Source: Pagrus major (Eukaryota > Chordata > Actinopteri > Spariformes > Sparidae). Taken from it: a stretch of DNA of 64,000 nt. The stretch spans positions 21,724,660 to 21,788,659 of the forward strand of contig NC_133235.1 in the NCBI RefSeq assembly GCF_040436345.1, given 5' to 3'. Position 1 is the stretch's first letter, and each line of letters starts with the position of its first letter. The position numbers and the translations under genes are program-made. Below the pieces are notes generated by a model. The model was not told the origin of the DNA. It saw only the letters and a list, made by a program, of their open reading frames with translations, and did no database searches. Below, one piece after another: positions 1 through 15,250 of the stretch.

Positions 1-163
1 GCTAGACAGCATGAAACCCTTACACATTTCATTCCCCAAATCCATCCAAGATATAATGTGTGGTGTAAAGATAGATAGAAAAATAGAGGCTGATCTATAA
101 TCCCTCCCTGCTGTCACTGGACGACAATCAGATTTAATGACCTGAGCACCGACGGATACTGAC

Positions 164-500
164 CTTTCAAACCTCTGCATGGAGAGCGCCAGGGTTTTAT
201 TGAGCTCCTCGATGATGCGGCTGGGAGCGTGCAAACTGCCGTACTGGAGCTGCAGCGGGTGACCGTGGCTCTGGTGAAGACTGGATAGACCGGCGAGCTG
301 GGAGGGCAGCAGGGTGCCGTGGTGGAGGGACATGCCCTGGGAAGGGACGCACTTTTGGGAGAGCCCGCTGAGGGGATTGGGGGATGGAGAGGGGGAGTCC
401 AGCCCCCCTGGAGGCACACAAATCATTACTTTCTTGGGAGGCAGAGGTGGAGAGTGCTTTCCCCCGGGCATACAGGGCAACTTCATTGGCTGGCAAGAAT
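164..500 (-). CDS. phactr1: PHACTR1 central exon (leftmost in window)
   Basis: A 337-bp exon with acceptor TTTCTCTCTAG|AT and donor TTTGAAAG|GTCAGT. It encodes [19 protein letters not shown], then [15 protein letters not shown], and ends [19 protein letters not shown]. These correspond to the human stretches VKLPCLPV...[11 protein letters not shown] and MIDELNKTLAMTMQRLE. It ends in phase 2, so the next exon must lie left of position 1. Confidence 0.92.
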
Positions 501-3500
501 CTAGAGAGAAATAAAATCAAGTATAACTGGACAGAATGATGGATTACTGAACATTTCTACTGGGTTTACTTGTGGTGTAGGGCATCTTCTACACTTCGCT
601 GGTGCAGACAGATAAACAACTCTCATGGACGATGAGACATGGCTCAGACATCAGTGCAGAGTGGCGGGAATTAGGCCAGGGTAATGCCACTTCCCCTCTG
701 ACTGACAGATTGACAATGACAGAGAGAGCTCAGCTGACCTCTCCTCAGGAGAATTTAATGAGACTACTCTAATCCTTTGCACATGTGTGGCAACGCAGGT
801 AGGGTTTAAAGCAACAGCAGCCATGACTCATTAACCGAAACAAGTTCTCTGTATTTACTGTGGGAGATTTACTGAGGTGCTGAAATAAATAGCAGTAGGG
901 TACATTGGTTTGGAAAAAGGGTAAATCAAGTGTATAGTGTGACTTCACCCACTGGATTGTGGAAGCCTGGAGTTTGGCATTAAAGGCAGTCGCCATTTTG
1001 TTTTTTTGGAACCAATAGTAATCGTATTTGGATGAGAAAGTGGGTGCGGGGATGATATCCTGATAGGATGTGATTGCAAAGCCGAAGACACGCTGTGGCA
1101 GCTTCTTGTCAATCACAAGGTAGTTAAGCCCTAAAGCATACACGCATTTATCGTCTGTGTTTCCCTTAATGGGACCAAAATTTACTAAATTAAAATTTAG
1201 AAAATCATGCTCTATTGAAGAGGACTTGAAACTAGCATTTGCGACCAAAAACTGATTAGGAAGCTGTTTACTGAGGCAATAAATCAAGCAAGAGGTAGGA
1301 CCATTTTCTCATAGGCTTATTTTTGCAACCAGTGGAGTCATCCCCTGCTTTAGGCACTTCCAAGGACGCATTATATATATCGTATAGAGTCGATGGGAAA
1401 AATCATGCGATCCAGCATTAACGAAGACCACTGACCTGTGCTATGGTTTGGGATCCTAGAGAAAGGCTTTGGAGGGAGAGCAGGAGGCTGTTTGTGGTAC
1501 AGCGGCGGCTTGGCGGGGTTATCCTGAAGGTCACCTGGGTAGGTGACAGATTTCTTGGTGGACAAGACCATCGAGGATTTAATAGAGTGCTCCTGAGTGC
1601 CAATTCCGCCATCCATCGAGGAGCGGAACTCAACAGTCGCTAAACACAAAAAAAAGAGCAACAATCAATATCGAAAATAACTGCACAAGAAAGCCACTTC
1701 CAAGAAGACTGTTCCAACAAAGTTTGAAATGAACTCGGGGCGTTGAGTTTTGTGACAAAGGGTGGTTGGGGATTCAGGAGGCTAAGACTGTTTAACTACC
1801 CAGGAGTCTTTTATCAGCACAAACCAGACCAAGGAACGGTGTCAGCCGTGCCGTTTGACAGAACTTTTGCTTTTTTAATTCTTTTAGAGCGCCGAGCCAT
1901 TTGATGGTTTTTGCATGATCACATTTTCAGGCTGACAGTGCAATTCACAATGCTGCTCACATATTCTGACAAACAATGCATTTTTTTTTGGGCGCTCTCC
2001 CCCGTTCCCAACTGTCATCTTGACTGAACAGCCTTTTAAACAGAAACCAAATGAATGCTAAGCACTTTATGATTTGATGAGCAAGGTTAGTCTCTTGATT
2101 TTTAACGTTTAGGAAGTCTTTCAAGGGATTATTTTGTTTTTTCTTATCCCATTATCGAAGACATACAAGTAAAAAGTCTTTATTGTAATCAGACGTTAAT
2201 TTTGAAGCATCTCCAAGAGAAAAGATCTGATCGTATCTTTAAATTCAGCTATTGAGATGGTGACTAGTACACTCGTATGAGAGTTTGGCTGGTGTGTGCA
2301 GCATTAAATCCAGGCACACAGAGTGCCAGTCAAAGACAACGTCCAGTTTAAGCCAATTACATTAAAGCAGCCAATCAGATGAAAGGTTGGCACGTTTTTC
2401 CTTTTCTTTTAAATGTATTTCTATTTTTGTCCCCGTGTATCCATACCTCTTTTTAGCATCCTGGAGCAGAATGAGCTTTGTTGTATATCTATCCATCAGA
2501 GGGACGTCAGTGCTGATAAAACAACGCTGTTTTCACGGATATAGTAAATGTAAAAATATCTGCTGCTGATCTATCGAGCTGTGCACGCAAGCCTTTTTTT
2601 GATTATGGAAACTAGGTTGTCACTGGGCAGGAGAATTGAGCACACCTGCCCCCATTAATATGCATTCCAGGAGTGGCACAGCTATTGCACAAAAATATGG
2701 GAGGGAGCTATTTAATTTATCAGTTACTTACCAATTCACTGTGAGCTCAAGGTTCACATAATGCAGTAAGGCCACGGAGAAGTGGCTTGTACTTGATTTA
2801 AGTCAGTTTTTTTTGTGTTCTTATTTCTGAACACTGACCAAAAGGCTAAATTTTTAAAACAATAAAATATGAAAAAAGGTCTCATATCTCCTCATTTGAA
2901 CTGTTCACATCTCGGCAAGAGTCGATGGACTTTCTCAGCTTCGGCAACTTTGTTTTTCATGTCCTGAGGCATTGAGCACCCTGCTGTCCGACTCAAATAT
3001 ACTCTCTAGCTTTGAATAAGGCACATCAAATCAAGATCAAAGACTTTATAAAACCCTACAAAATTTCTATAATGAAAGATTATATCTTGAGATGCCCCGT
3101 GCCAAATCTTGAAGAGTGCACTTCAGAGACTACTGATTAATGAGGAGATGAATGAGTGAAGACCTTCCAATTTAGTGCACCACATCTACCCCTCTCTCGC
3201 AGTTTCTATTTAAAGCCGAGACAGTTTCCAGCTCTATTTGATCAGAATGTAACTGTATAAGATCAGCTCACCTTTTTCAAAGATTTCTTTCAGCACCCCT
3301 CTCTTGATCAACTCATCTCTGCTCTGTCGCATAGACATCTTCCTCTCCAAAGCTGAGGGGAGAAAGAAGAATTATTAGTGATACACAAAATAAAACTGAA
3401 AAGGATCTTCACAATCTCTACGTTTCCCCAATAATCCATTCAAGGCTTTAGACAGCAGATAGCAGAGCATGGCGGTCAAAAAAATCCCAGTTTTTCTGGT

Positions 3501-6500
3501 AATTCTAATATTAACTTTTTGTTGAAAACACAAGAACTGGCTTGCGAAAAAAAGCAGGCATTATTCATGACAAACTAACCACTAACTGCTTATTTCTTTC
3601 CTTTTCTGTCTGTGGCGCTCAGCCCCGAGCCTATTTGCTCCAAATTAAGACGTAAACCTTTTAAGAAGGTATTAAACCATTTTTAAAATGTATGTGGGAC
3701 CTTTTTGAAACAGCTTTAAGCACAGAACAGAAATAAATGGTGCATTTGGTGGGGACTATTTTGAGCTGTGTATCAATACACATTTGCTGGTCCACTCAGT
3801 CGGTGTTCATGGCAGCGGGATGGTGTATGTGGCACTGACTCGAAATAAAACTAGTGTCCATGTTTGCTGTAATGATGGACCATGTCACCCAGGGCAACAG
3901 TGTGGCTCACTGATGTGTTTTTGGACAACAGTGAAGGTATATGGCACTGTGACCATTTAGTCGCATTTTCTTCACCAGGAGCACTGCTGCCACCTGCAAA
4001 TATGATTATTTATATACTACTGATTTACCTGTACATGAAGTATAACATTGGTCTTGCTGTACACGTATATGTACAGTAAAGGGGTACATTTTTGTTTTTT
4101 TATATATTGAATAAAATCAGAACAAAGCAACTTCAGTTGGCAGAACAGCAGTATTATAATCCTGGATTTTATCGTAAAGATAATCTGTGACTTCTCCTCT
4201 GAACACCTAAAGCTAAATAACAGGGCCTTGATTAACAAAAGAGATAAAAAGGACAAAGGAGATATTCAAACAACAACACTTCTCATAGTACTGCATTATG
4301 CACAAGAAACTATGTCCCATAGCTACTGCTTGCTTCTATTTTTAGCTTTGAAAGTTGAGGCACTTAACATCTTCTATCAGTAGGCTGAACAAAGGCGGCT
4401 CAAAACCATGTTAGCGATTTCGAAATCCACCCCTGCATGGAAACCAATTAAGAATGTGAAATGAGGATCGGCAGCAACACTTGAGCACACTGCGCAGGAA
4501 TGTCCCTGCAGGCCTCCGTAGCTCCTGCTTAAGATCACAGATTGTGCCATGTGTGCTTTACATATGACCCAGGAGTCCTGTCCCAGCTCTATCAGAAGGC
4601 GGCGTGCCCAATGTTAATACATCCTCGCTGTGGATTCATGAAAATACTGACGGCTTGACCTCCATTTTCCTTGCCCTTAGTCACAAGCACAGTGGATTTA
4701 AAAACCAACTGCTGAGAGTCCAAAATTAAAAAACACAAATGAGAGTCACACAAATGTCAGACGGGCAGGCCTCCGGGGCAGGAATTTGGACACTCTGTGC
4801 TTCAGTGTTCGAAAATACCCGAGCAGAGCAAGTTATCGTCAACAGTACGCTCGGTTATGAGTTCCTCCAGGATACCAGATGTTCAATATCACTCCACACT
4901 TCAAAAGTTTTTGAGGAGAAGCCCGTTTAAGATCAGCTCCAAGCCAGAATTAGTTAAGCAGCGAAACGTTTATTTTTGGAAAGACGTGACCAAAATATCA
5001 TCAATGTGTCACACAAAGAATCCTCCCCACCAGAGCTCAGCGACGTGTTAAATTGCAGAGTGAGAAATGAAAGGAAACTGTGCCGTCTGTAGATGCTACT
5101 TGGGATGCTAATCCTAGCAGCTCCATCGTAAAAAGTGACTTTTCCCACAGAGGCAGCAAATTCAACATGAGGTCAAGCATATCAAGGGGATAATAAATAG
5201 ACTTATCAAAGAGTTGACCCAGAATATAGAGGAATTATTGCAGCCTGTTCACCAAATTTGTTTTCCCAAAGCACTGCAGGCCTCATCACACGTTTCACTT
5301 ATCTGTACCTGTGCATGTTCAAACTTCATTAATATTTACAACAGTTCAGAAACTGGAGTGGATTCCATTAATAATTTCTGCCAGGTGATAAAAAATAAAG
5401 CTTGCAGCGCTCCACACCTTGGCTGTAGATTTTCATAAAATTCCCACAACCCTCTTTCAAAAAAAAAGGTATTATATGTAACATTTACACATTAAAATGT
5501 CTGACAATGACTAGGCCTTTGTTATATATGTTGTTGAGTTGTGTACTTGTATTCTCAACATTTCCAACACTGTTGAAAAGCAGAGAAATCCATATTGCTT
5601 TTTCAAGTTGACGGTGTATTTAATTTGGCCCATGTCATATCCCCTTCACCCGCGCCGGTTGCTTTAACTTCCTGGAAACACGGGAAACATCAGAGAGTGA
5701 GAAAGAAAGTAGGCAAGCGAGACTAAACATTATGTGAATAAAGCTTTAAAACGTCACCTTGTCTGAGAACATTTCTGCCTGAGCCACATCAGAGTTGTTG
5801 GATAATGAAGAAGACAAAAAGACCCATGATCCCACACTATTGCAAGACGTCATCAAACTTTTGTCTTTTGTTTTCATTGATTTGAATATAACCTAGCCAC
5901 ATCCTGTGCATTTAAATGAGAGGCAGTGTCTATTGTTGATATATGAGCATTTTGGCAAAACACTTGAACACATCTTACAATAACACTTATATTTTCTGTC
6001 TGTGTCTGTCTCTGTCCACCTATTTTCAATAAAAACTTCATTCTGGCACCAAAAACCCTGCATGAAGTCAACTTCAGTTACAGGTTATTAAAAAAAAAAG
6101 CCCCGTCAGTCCTTTGCTTGACACAATGTTCATCAAAATGACAAATGTCTTTAAAATCATCAGCACCAACTCTTTGCCAGAGAGGGAAAGCCCAGGGCTT
6201 AAGGTTGATGCTGGGCTGGCATTGCTCTAATATGTTCAGGGATTATACTGCTGTTTCATCCAAAATGAAAAGTAATTACTCAAAGCTTTATGACATAACT
6301 GCTATGCCATGGGATGTGCTCAGTTACGTAATACCATTAACTCAAAGGGCTCTGTGAAGATATGTCTTCAGATTTGACTCATAAAACAAAAGAAGGAGGA
6401 ACTGCTAGAACCGATGAGAGAAGTTGCCGCACTGGCCGAACATCGAGCCAGGAGTTTAATCACTTGCTGGTCTTGCAAAAAAAATAAAAAATAGTTTAAT

Positions 6501-9500
6501 ATCTAGTGAACACATATAGAGTGCAGTGAGAATTGTGGTGGTGAATTTCCATTATCGGGATGATCATGAATGGAGATAATCATAAATATCCTCACATGAA
6601 TGACTACCAAGCTTGCTGACATACAGTCCTATATTGTTTTCTGATTTATTTTGAATTGCCTCAGGATGTCACCACAGCTGAAGGTATGGCGTGCACATTG
6701 TATCCGCCACAAAAACAAGTAATCAGATGTGAGTAAATTTATTGACCCTATGATTTATGATTACTTATTTAACAGTCTTTGTTTGTCACTAAAAAAAGAT
6801 GTGTGTCCTCTCTGTGATCCAATAAAGTTTTCTTATAAAATGTACGGTTAAAGTCTTTCCATATGACTTTACTATTATCCATATTATATCGGGATAATAT
6901 TGTGAATCGCAATAATGTTGGATAGGATAAATGTGTTATGAAATGTTCATATTGTCCCATGTCTACTTTAGAAACCAACTTATAAGCATTCAATTATACA
7001 AGAGGCATGTCACCATTCTCCAAATGAATGATTCAAATCCACTTTTTATTTTTTGGTCACAAATTGATTCGGTTTTTTTTTTTAAACATTTTATGTTCTG
7101 TCATTTATACGTTTTTTTTTTTCAAAACAAGGATGTTCTTCTTTTAATTTCACAACAACTTGAGTATATCTTTGCGGCCTTTTGCATGTTAGGGATAGGC
7201 AAGTTGAATAAATATTCTGAAACACAAAATAATACCAAAGTGAAAGAGTTTAACAAAAAAAGATAGAAATTAAGTTTGCCACTAGGTTCAGTATCTCAAA
7301 TCTGTCCCGAGTGACCCCTCTTCTCAAACAAATCAACAAGAGATCTCTGAAAAAGGAAATAGACCCAACATATCCAACCAGTTAGTTTATAGAGTGTTTT
7401 TCTGCGGATGCATGCAAGGAAGCACAGGTGTTGAGAAACAAATATAAAATACAGAGTGAATCGCTGATCCTGCTTTTGATTTTGATGATCGAAATCGAAA
7501 GCTCATTTCGATCCATCTTTGATTTAGAATCACATTTCTGGACTTGGAACAAACATTTGAGCCAATATACATATATACCGCTGAGATACATCAACTGAAA
7601 CATCAAACAAACTTTATTGTCAGTCTATCAATGCCAAGGAGCAAAATGCAATCTTTCATGCAAGAGTATGAAAAGCACATACTGTCCTTCAAATCGCCTA
7701 AAATACCAACCAGGTTCTATTTTGGACAGTCCACCGCAGCCCGAGCGGTGTCCAACAGTCCAGCCGCTCTGTCTGCTCCAAGATGAGAAGATTAGACACT
7801 CATCGGGGAGACGCAGCTGAGAGCATATTAAATGAAACTGGCATATCTGAGTATAGCCTGTATTGATCTGAGAACACTACACTTAGTTTTTTTAGAGAGA
7901 ATATATTCCACTGCGAAGTGACCCAGATAGTCAGAACACATCCTACCAACCCTGAGGCTCAGTAGCTCAAAGTGGAGGCTTTTACTGAGGCAACTCTCTC
8001 AGCCCGCGCCTCACAAAAACTGTATTAAAACTTTCATGGAGTCTTTTATCGACGAGCGGCTCAAGCGTTAAGACTCGCACGTCAGAAGCTCGGATTAGGC
8101 TAAACGAGACTTTGACGCATTCAAAAGAATTCGGCAGGTTTGTGACGTGAGTGAGTGTGATTTTATTCAAATTAACAGTGATGAACAGTGAGAATGGAGC
8201 ATTAGACGACTGCTGTTCATAAGGAAATCTAACTAATTGGATTAGAAATAAAAATGAAGATAACATCAGACTAACACGCGTGTTGTCTTTTGATGAATCT
8301 CCGCCTAGTGAGATCTCTTTGTGATACGAGCTCGCTGTGAGAATGTACCGAGCGCGATAAGGCAGCATGATAAGACATCCGACTGTCAGGGCCCTCTTCC
8401 CTCCTTCCTTCCTTCCTGAGGTGAAGAGTACAGTCCCCCTGAGCTGGCCTTCATCTGCTTAATATCACGACACATTCATAATCCTCCACTGTGCTCAGTG
8501 TCTAATTATCTACGACAACATCTGCATGCCCAGTGGCTGGTCTGCTCCCTGCTGAAACGGGAAACATAATCAACAGTGAGACAACTGCAGAGACGAAGAA
8601 GACCGAACGCAGAGGCAGAAAAGTCCAGGATCGTAGCGGTGCAGCAGGAACCACGACTACACAACAACCCTCAACTTTGTCTCGCATGTTTAAGCAACAG
8701 GTTGACAAATGGCCAATGAGATCTCAAGCTGCCAGCTGTCAAAGCATAAGTACAATAAATTAAGTCGAGTGCGGGTTTTAATTATGTGGTGGCGGTTCTC
8801 TTATATCAGCTAAAATGAGGTCACCCCATTCCAGGCTTTAGGATAAACACGCTGCCATCTTAGCGTTGACAATGTAAATGAGGGCACAACAGTATGCGGA
8901 TGTTCAATTTATTTAACAAACAACAAATCAATAGCGAGGCAACAAAAGTCGATACGGTTTCCTAGATTAGGTGAACACAGGAACAACGTGCAAGTTACAA
9001 GAGGACTAAAAGTATGTGAATAAATACAGTGAGCTTTATTTCTGGGAAATTATTCTGATAGTGAGTTAACAATAATGAAAAGCTCTCAGAATGAACAGTT
9101 TTACTCATTAGATTTGGATTTTTTGGGGCATTTTTACTAGGATTAATCCACTCCACGCTTCACTCTGTTGTTAGCTATTCAGCCCTACAACGGGGTAAAT
9201 TAGGTATTCAAGCAGGTGAACTTCATCATGTATACCAGCATAGTGTATCTCATACCACCGTGTTTTTCCTAAAACATCATAATTAATGCTGTTCCAGGAC
9301 CGTCATTTCAACTGACCAATCTGCTGTGGTGATGTCGTAGCTTTGCGACTCATGTTGATGTTGTTCCTGGAACATCATAATAAATGTCTCTCCAGGATCG
9401 TCATTTCAACTTGCAAAAAAGTGACGTGAAGTCCACCCCTGGAGCAAGCTGTTCTGGCTGAATGAGTTATGAATAGGAACATATTATTACTCCTAATGAG

Positions 9501-12500
9501 GATAATAATATGTTCACTCAAAGTTCACTCATTATTTCCAGTTTTCTGTTGCCATTCGATTCGGTTTAGGGAACAAAAATACTTGGCTATGTTTATGCCT
9601 ATTTAAGGGTGCCCATTAGAAACACATGGATGTGCCTCTAGTCTTCCTGAGAGTGGCGCAAATAGACTCTTTCACTACATTAAACACATGTTTGAAAGAA
9701 TAACTTCTCCCATGTTCGTATTTTTCAGGTCTTTTTGCCCCAAGTCGCTAAGCTATGACATTACAAAAACATGATTGGCTAGTTGCAATGAAGGTCCTGG
9801 ACCACTGACTCATAAAATATGGTTTCACCTGTTTTGATTTAAAAAAAAAAAAAAAGGTGCAGTATGTAAGTATTGGCCACCTGTTGAATTCATACTCCAA
9901 ACAAATATGGAGCAGCATATCACCAGAGCAGCCATTAACTGTTGCCAACTATAGCTGCTGTTAGCTAGTTAGCTCAGTTAGCCGTGCAGATAGCAGTCTG
10001 GACTGGGAGCTCGGAGCACTGGAGAAGTGTTGGTGTTTACACCGCTAGCAAAGGACATTTGGACCGGGAATGGGCTAGCTGGTTAGCATGCTAAACATGC
10101 TTTGCAACACATTACATAGAAGTCAAACCATCAAAGCTGTTGTGGTACAACTGGAGTAAAGGCATCTATACCGTCATTAAAGCAATGTTAATCTGTTTTT
10201 AGGCCACTTGGAAATCCAAAAATTTACATCATGCACAAATGACATGTTATGGCCTTATAAAGCTAAAAAGGGCTAATGTTAAAATGCTAACTGTCGCCAA
10301 TTTACACATCCAGGACGTGCAGAGCAGGACGTAGTCATGTTTCTGACCTGACAAAAACTCCAATAGTTGTTCTTTATGCTCGGTTTTGGTCTTCATCAAA
10401 TTCTAAGGGAAATATTTGGCTCGATGATAACCAATTGCGAGAGCAGCTGGCTGGAGAAGACGTTGATGAAAGAGTCAAGCAAAACAGACCAGTGTGGGCC
10501 GTAAAAACAAATCAATAAGCGACATCATTATTCGCGACCCCTCTCACCTCACACATTTGTGGTCATTTGAGCCATTGTTTACATTTATTTTTTAGAGTGG
10601 CTCTAAACATCCATCCAACTGCAGTGCTCCATGTGTTGACCGCTACGCTTCAAAAATCCCTGAGCCACATCCTGTCATTCGAATTTACTGCACTGGATCA
10701 CGCTTGCGTGCCTTCCACTCTTCCCCTGCCGGCTTTATGTGAGACTTGAGGTTCATCCCTCTGGCAGAAATTGATGTGACAAGTGTGTGTGCAGCTGTCG
10801 TGGCGTCACTGCAGCCAAGAGAACCTGCCTGAACATCGGTGCTACTTGCAAGATTGCGCATCACCTACACACAGCTTGAAACGACGCAGAAATTCCACTC
10901 AAAGGCCACTTCGATGAGATACAGTATGCCAGTCGGTCGTAATCCACCATCATGCTGCTATCAAAAGGGATTGAATAGAACAATAGTAGTGACAGAATTA
11001 TTTGGTGACAGCAGCATTATGCATCCCAAACAAAAGCGATGAAGAGCGTTTTCAATCAACTCCACTGTGCATTAACACCATTGTAAGAGCGAAAAAAAAA
11101 AAAAAGGGCCTTTTGTTGTTCAGCTCTTGATTGTTGTCCTTCCCCACATCAGGGGAGATGGTGTTATCATAGAGCATGCATGAATGTACCAAAGATTTGT
11201 TTCATCAAGTATGCACTCACCATAAATCAAGCATTTAAGCTGAATCACAGATTTCATCAGCACTTTTGTGCCCTACTAAAAAAAAAACACTTAGTCCAGA
11301 GAGACTGCTGAAGAGCCACTGGGACCATGTTGGGGCAGAAAAACAAACCAAACAGCACTCTGGGAACGATAACAGTCAAAACCTAACGCTGAGAGACCTA
11401 AAAGTCAAATGTTTTGCGCTTGTGTTAAGTGATGAAGACATCACATCAGTGCCTGTGATCACATGGCAGTCACAGCATTACATGATCAAATCAGACAGAG
11501 ACTGATTTAATCAGCAAGTTAACACCTGAAACATGTAAATTCGACAATACCGCAAAATCAGAACATCCTGCTCGGACTGGTTACAGGTCGTCGCCGTTTG
11601 TCTATTTTCTACAGAAGCGAGAATTCTGCTTCCAACCCCGCAAGACGCAGCCTGACAACGTGCCTCCTCCTGTCAGCTGGGCTGACAGCAGAATTCAGGA
11701 TGTGTCAGCCGAGGAAAATAAATACAGCCACATCTGAAGAGAGCATGTCCTTCACTCGCCCCTGACAACGCTGAGCTGCAAGATCAAAGGAACTCTAAAG
11801 AGACCTCAAAACATGAAACTCCAACGCTGCACTTTTGCTGAATCAATTTGCCGCAATTTCAATCACCCTGGAGACTGAAACTCCTTTTTTTCTCTCTTTT
11901 GGCCAAAGGATATATACTGAATTTCTTTCCACAACCAGACGGGGTATAAAACGACAAGAAGAGCCGTGGTTGTTTATGATACCTGTGGCGCCTGCATGTG
12001 TATTTTTTTATATATATATATTAACATACTGCAGAATTAAGAGAACAATGTACCTGCAGAGGTCTGCTTGAACTTCTCGCTCTTCTTCTTCCTCCATTTC
12101 CACGGCTTGAGGAGGCGTCCCAGAGTGGCGAATTTGCTCCGACGGCGGATGGGTGGAGTGTGGGTGCCGGAGAGCAGGGACTCAGAGCGCATGGCGGCCA
12201 GCCTCTCTACTTCCTCGGCTGTAAGGGAACAAAAAAAAATAAAATAAAAACAGGGTCTAGTTTGGGTGAGGATGCAGAGGTGGTGATATTTTGGTAATCG
12301 GGCAGGAGAGCTTGCAGTGAATGCAGCAGACGCTCTTGCTCACAGAGATCCAAGCAGTGAGGCTCTGTGCCAAGTGGCCTCCTGAATTCCCTCGTAACTG
12401 GATGAGGTTGGGAGAAGATAAACAAACCTGCATATCAGATAGCATTACGGAGGATACGCTTCGAGTCTTAACAGTTTGAAGATGCATCACTGAGCGCTTG

Positions 12501-15197
12501 GCATTAGCTTGCCAAAACACACTAAACAGACTGATAAGCACCTCATTAAGAAGAAATCTTTCTACTCCTCATCAAATATTCATGAGGCCCAGCCCTTTAG
12601 TCTTCTACGTGCTGCTGGATATCAAAAGCAAAGCATTTTATTCCAACACAATCAATTAGAGGAATGGTGCGAGTATGTCTGAAAGATGCTGTAATCCAGG
12701 GCTACAAACAGCCCCACTTACATAAACTAGACACCAAAATGTGCCCATGTGACTAGCAAAAAAAAAATCTAAGGTTTTAGTTGTAGATGTACGATGATAA
12801 AGAGGTATTTTAACGGAAATGACTCAAAACAGACTCACCAACTTGTGAAACTGATCTTAAAACTGTGAGCAATGCTAGCAGCAGATCAACTTAGATGTGC
12901 CTTATGCAACCGTTTTGCTTCTTCAGTCTCCTTATCACAAAACTAACTGAACAGGCATTTAAGAGTAAAGTAAGTAACATGCTCTGACTCAGTCAAACAG
13001 CTGACTCCAACCATCTCGCAAAACAAAGATCTGTGGGTCAGGGCATCTCTGCATCTCTACAGTGCTTCATTATAATGTTGTTTTTTTCACACATTTTATG
13101 ACAAAATTGCAGCTTCTGTCATCTAGATATTACACCTAGATGATTTGTGCAGCCTCAACACAAATGTTTCAGATTTCTGAATGTTAATCGCAGGCAGCCA
13201 CTGGTTTCCCTTCGTTGCCGCGCAGTAGAAAAACTTGCAGAGACTTAATACTTGCTTGGGATGAGTAATCCTTCATGTCTGCTTTTATTTTTGTCAAACT
13301 TACATCATCATTTCCTCGTGCAACAGTTGCATAGTCTTGCATTGCCAGACGTCAAGGCCTTGTGGGATTGACGATAACACCGCATTGACAACAATGAGAG
13401 CAGACACATCACTTCACTCAGACAGGTTCAAGTCCCTGCACAAGGAATGGACACCAACGGCTGCCTGTAACATCGGAAAAGTATTCAACCAGTATGCAAT
13501 TTATAGGGATGCTACTAAAGATTATTTTCAGTGGTGATTAATAGACTATTTGTTTTTCCAAAGCCCTAGATGACATCCTCAAATGTCTTTCATAACCAAA
13601 AGATTTTTAGTTTACTGTGAAGAAACCAGAAAATACTCACATTTAAGAAGAATTTTAGCCTTTACTCTCTTAAAAAAACTAGCAACAGAAACACTGAAAA
13701 GGACGAGTATTCATGACTAAATCGACTGTAGTCTGTGTAAGCGAGCTGACCTCGAGGACAACTCGTCACTTGTCAGTGTCACTACATTGCATCAGATCAT
13801 CACCCATGACATGCTGTCAGGGAATGTGCTGGTTGCTTGTTTTTAAATAATGACATCACATCCATGAGGTCTGCCAGCGTAGACATATCACTTTGCAGGG
13901 CCAGCCACCTCCCCAGGGCAATGGGACGGCATGAGAAATAATGTGACAGTAATGCAGTGGAAATCAGTCGCACGGACCATCACTCGAACACTCCGATGCC
14001 TCACAGCCAACCATCTTAGCAATCCTGCCACCACACCGCTCTATAAATAACTCTACAGTCGATGCTAATCGAATCCAGCAGTGATTCAAATTACTTCATT
14101 AGAAGTCCTAAAAGCTAGATAGAGACAGGAAGACAAAGGACCTCATGTAACCTGGGTACCATTCAACAAGCTCTATATACTACACACACATTTAGTAACT
14201 TAAAGGAAAGGTTCATCTAAAAATGAAAATTCAGTCATTATCTGCTCACCCCCATGCTGATGGAAAGTCTTGTTAAGATTTGTAGTCCACAAAACATTTC
14301 TGGAGCTTTACAGTAACACAGCGTTTCAGCATTTTCAATTAAAGTAAATGGGGACTTGTTTTAAAACGTAAAAAAAATCAACCAAAAAAACCCATCAAAT
14401 GGCTCCATACAGCTCGTCGGGCGTAATCCAAATACCCAGAAGTCTCGAGATCCCAAATTTAATCGAAAAGACGTTATTCATACCCTTTTTAAGCCGAAAT
14501 CTTCACTGTTTTTGCTAAGCTAAAAGCGCACATCACATCTGAAGTGGGAGCTTGAGCTTGATCGTGCGTAGAGGCTGTAAATAACGTCTTTTCAAATCGA
14601 TTTGGGATCTCAGCACTTTCAGAGACTTTGATTATACTTAACAAGCTGTATGGAGCCATTTTTTTTTTTATTTTGGGGTTTCTTTTCCCGTCCCTATTTA
14701 CTTTACTTGTTTAGGAGAATGCTGCAGCGCTGTTTTGCTGTGAAGCTCCAGAGATGTTTCATGGCTTCCGAAAAAATTTCCCTGAGTAGATAATGTATGA
14801 ATTTTCAGTTTTGGGGCGAGGAAAGAAATCCTTACAAACTGAACATCAGCTCACACCATAAAACAACAGGTCAGTTAGTGGGGGTTTTTTTGGCACATCA
14901 TTAAGCCAAAAAGGATCATGTTTGTGTTTGTACTGGTTCAAAAGACTGATGATCCTCAAGCACCGTGATTAATACGACCCTATCTCTTTTCTTCTGAATC
15001 ATTTCAAGGGAAGAAAACACAGAACCAGAATGTCTTGATGATGCAACGGATTCCAATCTTGACTAAATCCTGGCACGGCAGAGAGGAGCTCAATCTGCAG
15101 AGGGGGGGAAATAAATAGAAAACCTTCTTCCAAGTATCCAAACAGAGTGATTTAAATGGAGCCGCTTTCAAGGTAGGAGCTCATTCAACGACACCGG

Positions 15198-15250
<53 letters not shown>

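Larger units (their letters stand above)
3353..12053 (-). other. PHACTR1 intron with dispersed repeats
   Basis: An 8.7 kb intron. Apart from the repeats listed at 9268-9415 and 9838-10330, I saw only unassigned AT-rich DNA. Short open frames here have no recognisable domain. Confidence 0.6.
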
